This document shows, piece after piece, positions 58,308-64,000 of a stretch of DNA of 64,000 nucleotides. Within the stretch, counting starts at the first letter, position 1; each line of letters opens with the position of its first letter. A program made the position numbers and the translations under genes. The DNA lies in NCBI GenBank assembly GCA_973895155.1, contig OZ316891.1, forward strand, positions 3,968,001 to 4,032,000, written 5' to 3'. The stretch is from Marsupella aquatica. Lineage: Eukaryota > Marchantiophyta. Under the pieces are notes generated by a model that did not search any database, was not told the origin of the DNA, and saw only the letters and a list, made by a program, of their open reading frames with translations.

Positions 58308-58649
58308 CCAGCACCACCTCCTGTGCCACGTCCGGATCGTCGCAAGAGGGACAAGGGGAAGAGGCCGGCGACAAGGAGTAGGAGGACCCCATTCTAGAGC
58401 TTGGTGGTGTAGTGCCTATGGGATGCCCATTTACTTAGTGTAGTATATAGTTTTGATATGGGTAGTCTTATAGGGACCTAGCTTGTCATATGACACCCAT
58501 CTAGGGTTTAGGGTTTAGGAAACCCTAATTTTTGTGTACCTATCAATTTTCTATAAAGCAATTTTGATTCAGACCTCATTCTCCGTGTTGGACGACAAGA
58601 CCCCAACCATAATTCAAAACTCTAAATCTAAACCCTAGCCTCAAGACAT

Positions 58650-59080
58650 CTTGCGAAACCTATGCGAACAACCCAATTCGCATATTTACCATATTGAAGG
58701 TATCACAAACATTATGCAAACCACATACGTTCACAAAAATGCGAAGCCATGTTCATGGCATAACTACCATTAACTTAATATCGCAAACCAATTACCAAAC
58801 TTCTGGGATTGCAAATATTTAACTGCTTGATTATTATCGCAAGCCTCTCGTGACGCCCACGGAGTCGCTTAAATGTGAGTCCTTTGCGATTCTATTAGTG
58901 TCGCAAGTTGCGAAGGCGTTGCGAAGGTCTTGCAAAAGACCGGATGCGAACCTTTGGGCTTCGCAGTTTGCGATTCTATTGCGATGCGCGATACTTCGCA
59001 AAGGCGAGTTTTGTTTTTTGATTTCCTTTGTTGTTTGCGATGCTTTCAAGTTCGCAAAAGGTGTGGGTAGTGTTGTAGTG
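58650..59080. repeat. CACTA-2 right subterminal array and end
   Basis: Clustered TTGCGAAA, TTCGCAAA, GTTGCGAAG and ATTGCGATG words lead to the right terminal repeat ending TGTTGTAGTG at 59080, followed by ATA. Confidence 0.8.
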
Positions 59081-59083
59081 ATA

Positions 59084-60186
59084 TTTGCAAGTGGGACGGG
59101 CATGGGAGCCCTTCCTATGTGTATATCACATATGCACAGGTATTCAGGATAGTGACATATTAAGGGCATTGTTTACATTGTAAAGTTGTAAGATTCCACT
59201 AGCCAAAAACTAAAGGTCATTTGAGAAACCAAGGGTCAGAAATTAATCTAGGAAATTTAGATACAACTTTTAACTACATTGCCACTAAAGTTGTGGCTTA
59301 TTATAACACTGCCACGGTTTTTGCACTATTTGTAATACTGCCACGGTTTTTGTATTGACGTGACTAAATAGAGACCAAGGTTAACCCGGGTTAGTCTCCG
59401 TCCTGGGGAGGACACGTGTTTCCCCCCTGTGCATTCCGTTACAACTATCCGTCCCCTGACTTCTGAACCATCGCAGTTTGAAACCACTACGTGAACCTTC
59501 CAATATAGGGCGTGGTGTAGTCCATGTACAGGAAAGTGCGCGTTTGTCGATCAGCTTTGTGCGGGAAAGAAAGTGCACGTTTGCTTTGTGCGTAGAAAGG
59601 TCAGCTGGGCAGCAGAGTTGCGTTGGCGAAGGCAGCTCATCTATCAACTCCTCCATCAACTCCCCACACGGGAAGGTCATCCATCAACTCTCCACACAAT
59701 TATAGTTGCAGGCAGCGGAGTTGCGTTGGCGAAGGCGAAGCTCATCGATCGATTCCCCGTGCACATCTACAGTCGCAGGGCAGGCAGCGGAGTCGAGGGC
59801 GAAGTTTTGAACACTGTGGTACTTTGGTGTGTTTGCATATTTACTTCATTGCACTATGAACTATCTTCGCAACGCCCCTGTTTGCCATGTGTTGTTCTTG
59901 CTACAGAAGCGAAAGTTGTTGTTTCATCATCGAACCTTAGTTTGTGGCCACCAAATAATCACATAATGAAGCTTAGACTCACTGCCGAAGGCAAAGTGAA
60001 GCCAACAGCATGATCACAACCATCAACGCAGCTTTTTGTGGACTTCGGTTAAAAAAGTTCAGAACATTGTATTCTATGTATGTAAGTCTTTGTATGGCTA
60101 ATGTAGGATTGAATTGAATCAATCGTTTTTGCAATGTAGTCTTTGAAAACTGAGCGATTTCAGTTCATGTAATTTGCAGTAAAACA
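59084..60186 (+). other. Probable promoter and 5' UTR of the small gene at 60187
   Basis: GC-richer than its surroundings around 59380-59800. An acceptor-like TTTGCAG directly precedes TAAAACAATGGC, suggesting a 5' UTR intron ending at about 60180. A frame at 59573-60013 has no recognised motif. No TATA box chosen. Confidence 0.4.
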
Positions 60187-60676
60187 ATGGCAACTGCATC
60201 TTCAAGATCGTGGGGCAAGCTTGCTAAGGTTAAAGTTTACAATCCGGTGAAAGAGACTGTCACTTCATTGCAAAAACGGATTGAGCCTGCTTTCAGGCCT
60301 TCGTGGGATAGGTATTCTAGCTGCGCCCAACCTGAGTTAAATGAATTTGATTGATGATGACACATTAATTCTGCAAGACGTGCACTCTCTACATCTTGCA
60401 GTGTGAAATGTCATAATTTTGGGACCCCTAATGTTTTCTGTGTGGTTCCTTTGCAGAGTTCCAGTGTCCAATTTTGTTGAATCCTATTGTTTCACTTCTC
60501 TAGCTATGGCAGAGTACATACAAGAGTATCACACATTTATTGCCAATCCAAAGTGGAAATGGAAGCTTGTAGAGGCCAATTGGGTGGACATGAACAGGAC
60601 CTGGGTACGCCCTACTCCATTTGAGTTTTGGGCAGTGGAGGACAGTGACAACATTGGGCGGACATATGTTTTTTGA
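60187..60676 (+). CDS. Small two-exon gene, unknown 114-residue protein
   Basis: ATG in good plant context (AACAATGGC). Exons 60187-60311 and 60457-60676 join in frame through a GT-AG intron of 145 bp. The N-terminus is basic and Ser-rich (MATASSRSWGKLAKVKVYNP), possibly an organelle-targeting or unprocessed leader. Then come LQKRIEPAFRPSWDR, a short apolar stretch near VESYCFTSLAMAEY and a Trp-rich C-terminal half (NPKWKWKLVEANWVDMNRTW). I do not recognise the family. The intact splice, start context and lack of transposon features favour a host gene. Confidence 0.6.
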
Positions 60677-61536
60677 TTTGATGATTGTGAAATCGGTCAA
60701 CAGCAGAAAATCCAAATTGGGAATCCGAAGGAGATTGCACTGGAAGGGAAGGCATTTCGAGATGGAGACCTTTTGCTACTGTTTTCAAGAGGAGGCTGAC
60801 TGTCTCCTCATCACAGAGTTGTTCTATTTGGAGGCTATTGCTGGCAAGAAAGGATTTGTTGTCTATGGCACTTACAAGTGGCTGCCTCATATGTTGATGA
60901 TTGGAAACTTACAATTTCCAATCTAGTAGGTGTGCATTATTTCCATGAGCAGCTAGGGAGCTTTAAGGTGTATGATAAGTAGTCTTCCAGCTAGGGACTT
61001 CACTTTTGAGGATCTGCAGTTTAGCTATTAGAAAGACTTGTCACTACCTAAGTTGTCCTTATAGACTTCAGCCAGATTTTTGGTATTAGAGTGGCTTCTC
61101 TGGCTTGAAGGAGACTTGTAATGATACTGTCTAGTGCAGTGTCTCTTTTACTGCTTTGCTTCACTTAGTGACACGATCACGGATTCGTGCCCCAATATGT
61201 TTTTGAACTTGTCTAAATATAAGCGCTATTACTCATTGTATATATGTCTGATTGAGGATAGCCTAAATGGCACTGGCCTCTATATATTGCAGTGTGAAAT
61301 GTCAACTGTCTCTCATGCTTGTCATCTTTAGCATTCTGGTTTAGTTCATACTCCCAGTACATACATTATATTCAATTGTTACAAAGGAACTTGGTACTTA
61401 AGAGAGTCCACAAGCTATATTCGTCTAGTAATGAAGTACAGCCAAATCTGACCGGCAAACTGCAAACCATTCCTTCACTTAAATGAATACAAACTTTCAA
61501 GGAAGCAACAGGTGCATGTAGCCTGCATCGTGACCT
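60677..61536. other. 3' flank of the small gene
   Basis: A frame at 60664-60926 in another phase (GKKGFVVYGTYKWLPHM) could be a further exon or chance. Otherwise AT-rich, no gene recognised. Confidence 0.35.
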
Positions 61537-61812
61537 CTCGGGGGTTTCACTTCCACAAAAATGGCACATCACGTGCGACGAAGGATATGGTCGTTTTATT
61601 GGTTTGAAGGGAAGACTTAAGAATTTTTGTAGAAGAACAATAGGGTCTTTTAAATTCAATTTTGAGACTTATAAGAATATTAGGGTCTTTCTAACCAAAA
61701 TTTCCAGCTTTATAGGGGTTGAAAAATATTTTTTTTTCTTGCATTTTAGGGGGTCTGAGGCCTAAAAACGTCGCAGGGGATGGGGAGGCATCCATACAGT
61801 GAGACCCCCTAG
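61537..61812. mobile_element. MITE, inverted relative of 25406-25701
   Basis: Starts CTCGGGGGTTTCACTTCC and ends GTGAGACCCCCTAG. Its body is the reverse complement of the 25406 copy (AAAACGTCGCAGG, AAGAATTTTTGTAGAAG). TGACCT occurs on both sides at the borders, a partial target duplication. Confidence 0.85.
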
Positions 61813-62038
61813 CTTGACCTATGCTGTCATTTTTTAATATGTAAATGAAAAGGTCCACACAAATTTTGCAGCCAACATTCAGACTTCATATAAAACTTAC
61901 AATGATTGCCATCCAAGCCAGAGAGAGTCAACGAACACGGACATGTATTGCTGGAACTTGTGGATACATGCAGTGCTCAAAGCGCGAAAAAAGTGGCCTC
62001 AAAACTACAGACATGAATATTCTGACCAAAGGAGTACT
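61813..62038. other. Spacer downstream of the MULE gene
   Basis: No motif seen. It presumably contains the 3' region of the transposase gene on the - strand; no element terminus was identified. Confidence 0.4.
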
Positions 62039-64000
62039 TCACAAGTCTCCATTCTGCAAATTGAATCCTTCTGAACAACTAGCGAGAAGGGCACTAAAAG
62101 AACCCATTTCAAATGGGCAAGTTAAAGATGGGCCGTGTTCATCCTCCTCCTCCATGAAAGGTGCTGACTGGGCTATATTTACAATGTCCTCACTGTCATT
62201 GTCTGAAGTGAGTATGTCTCTTAACACCTGGTCAGTAGTATCAGTTGTGTCCTTCTCCTGCCCCTGTCCAAGGTGGTCTTTCCTAACTTGACAAGTTCGC
62301 TTGTCATGGCCCCTTTGCTTGCAGAAACCACAGGTCCTGGGCAATCTCACTCCATCCTTGTCCGGGAACCTCAGCCTAGGTTTCTCTGTGGGACGGCCTC
62401 TCTTCCGCCTCTTCTCAGGTGGACCACACCATGAATCTGGCTATAGATCATCTTTCAAAATAGCAGGAATACTACCACTATACGTCTGTTTGAAAGACTC
62501 TACGAAATAAAAGTGTGAAACAAAATTGTAATGGCAAAGATGCAATCTAGTTATAGCTCTCCAAGCATGAGTGCATGGAATACCAACATCCTGCCAATCA
62601 CCACAAGAACATTCTTTCAATGGCTCCAAAGTGACCAGAAAATGTCTTCCACTTGAATCAGTAATTCTGACCTCCGTAGGGCTGGATGGATTTGCAACAA
62701 GTTGAAGAGCTATCTCATGTCGGTCCCTCAATATGGCCATGATATTTGGAGGAAATGGTGTACCTAAGGACTCTGCTAGCACCCTCTTCTCATAGTAGTG
62801 TTTCATCATGTAATCCCAAATCAGATTTGATTGTTTGAATGCAACTTCTTGTCGCTCAGCCTTCAGTGCTCGATTAGTGCTCTCTGTCTGTTGGGATGTC
62901 TCATGGCCCCACCTAATCATGAGAAGGAAGGTCAATTAGAAATGAAAACAAAACAATCTTCTTCAATAGGGCAATACAGATATTAATACAACAGCAATGG
63001 GCATATGTGAGGCATCACCTGGGGTACGGCATGAATGCCCTCGAATAATGAGATGGATCTCCAGTTTTCACAATGTACTCAAATGCTGACGGGTAGTCCT
63101 CCTCAATTTGGTCTAACCTCCGCAAGTACTGGTCCTCATTTGCAGCATACACCAGCCCATCAAATGCTTTCCTTGCTGCCTTGTTAGAATAAGCTTGTAA
63201 ATTTTTCCCCAAGTGCCATGTGCAAAAAGCATGGAATGCCAATGGGAAAACCTGATCAACAGCATTTTGCAGTCCCTTTTCTCGGTCTGAAATGAAAACA
63301 GTACTGCTGCGAGACAACTCTGGGATAGCATCGTGCAAAGCCTTCAAGAATCTCATCCAAAACTGTTCATTCTCTGATGGAACCATGCAGTATGCCAAAA
63401 TCATGACAGCGTTATTAGCATCCAACACTGTGGCTACTAATAACATTTGAGGATATGCAGACTTTGTATGTGTGCCATCTAATGCAATAAGTGGCCTGCA
63501 ATAAGGATATGCCTTTCGAGAAACATTAGGACACACAAATAAAGTTTCAAAGCATCCATTAGGTGCTGTGTAGTTTGCAACAGCACCTGGATCCCTTTGT
63601 AAAATGTGGTGACAGTGACTAGGGATCAGATGAAAGGACTCCTTCTCATCACCATCCAATCGAACAAGGGCTCTCTTCTTTGCTGCATGTGCAGTGTGGT
63701 ATCTAACATCTGGATGCCAAATAGCCAGGGCAGTGTCCCTCAACGAGCAAGCTCTAGTTTGTCTATTCTTTATTATGATATCAAAGATCAAAGTAGCCAA
63801 GTAGTCAGAGGAATTATGCATGCGCCTAGTGTAATCGTCTGCTGCACAACAACTATGGTGATCATTGAGTTGTGTGATGGTAATGGTCTTTGTCTTGGAG
63901 CTCATAATGACTCTAACAGACCACAAACATTTGTGGACCGGATTTTCATTCCACCACATTTTGCACTTTCCAAGGAAACGCAAAGTATCCTTTTTGTATG
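62039..64000 (-). pseudogene. Mutator-like (MULE) transposase, 5' cut by window, one in-frame stop
   Basis: Exons 64000-63019 (open to the window edge) and 62911-62039 join in frame through a 107-bp GT-AG intron. Exon 1 holds the MULE DDE domain: RPLIALDGTHTK with the first Asp, FISDREKGLQNAVDQVFP with the second, and CTWHLGKNL. Exon 2 holds the SWIM zinc finger CSCGDWQDVGIPCTHAW, then TAG at 62443-62441, and after it in the same frame KRRKRGRP and a CCHC knuckle CGFCKQRGHDKRTC. The TAG separates the SWIM finger from the C-terminal knuckle, so a product lacking only the knuckle could still be made. Element termini are outside the window or unrecognised. Confidence 0.9.

Larger units (their letters stand above)
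49345..59080. mobile_element. CACTA-2, complete CACTA (En/Spm-type) transposon
   Basis: The left end CACTACAACATATTTGACAC and the inverted right end CACTACAACACTACCCACAC share CACTACAACA and a nearby CTTTTGCGAA. They are flanked by ATA at 49342-49344 and 59081-59083, the 3-bp duplication of CACTA transposons. It spans 9,736 bp. A TNP2 transposase gene and a SET-domain gene run on the - strand, and a TnpA-like gene diverges on the + strand. All have open, splice-consistent frames, so the element looks potentially autonomous, in contrast to CACTA-1. Confidence 0.93.

Noticed and set aside
1-64000. tRNA or rRNA genes
   Set aside because: No cloverleaf-type A/B box pairs or rRNA core sequences were recognised by eye; a tRNAscan-SE or Infernal run would settle this.

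Overview
The window is nuclear DNA of a green plant-lineage eukaryote (streptophyte), dominated by transposable elements. The evidence is a Ste20/SPS1-type kinase of the land-plant form, a Ty1/copia element primed from initiator tRNA-Met, TTTAGGG-like repeats, two large CACTA transposons, a Mutator-like transposase with SWIM zinc finger, and GT-AG introns throughout. A von Willebrand A plus alpha-kinase gene, unexpected in flowering plants, points (inference only) to an early-diverging streptophyte such as a charophyte alga.

Layout. 645-5446: 5'-complete, 3'-truncated Ty1/copia retrotransposon. 6637-9423: host-type vWA/alpha-kinase gene, + strand. 11764-27979: complete CACTA element (CACTA-1) with 12-bp inverted termini CACAACTACATT and 3-bp target duplication GCT. 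Its divergent TnpA-like and TNP2-like genes are decayed and carry nested insertions: a 4.49-kb unit with a gag-like ORF (13419-17909), a 1.8-kb TIR element (22975-24772) and a 296-bp MITE (25406-25701). 29028-29372: reversed solo LTR of the copia family. 30420-32160: decayed Ulp1/C48-like peptidase gene split by a TIR element. 32692-36543: second copy of the gag-like unit, inside CT-rich low-complexity DNA. 38090-39333: TIR element with a perfect 8-bp target duplication. 40020-40880: minisatellite of about 149 bp. 41990-44558: intact two-exon Ste20-like kinase gene, - strand. 45558-46032: tandem duplication of about 239 bp. 48190-49205: copia remnant. 49345-59080: second complete CACTA element (CACTA-2) with target duplication ATA and apparently intact genes: TNP2 transposase, a TnpA-like protein and a SET-domain protein. 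60187-60676: small two-exon gene. 62039-64000: MULE transposase, interrupted by one stop codon and cut by the window end.

Main novelty. CACTA-2 encodes a SET (histone lysine methyltransferase-type) domain spliced onto the CxCxxC leader exon that CACTA-1 uses for its transposase; CACTA-1 has no SET there. In both elements the two main genes diverge from a centre, and short motifs (ACGACGTT-like in CACTA-1, TTGCGAAG-like in CACTA-2) recur near the ends, in the central promoter region and inside introns. This suggests family-specific TnpA binding sites. The gag-like unit, present twice, has TGT...ACA ends and one copy with a clean 5-bp target duplication, but no visible LTRs or reverse transcriptase.
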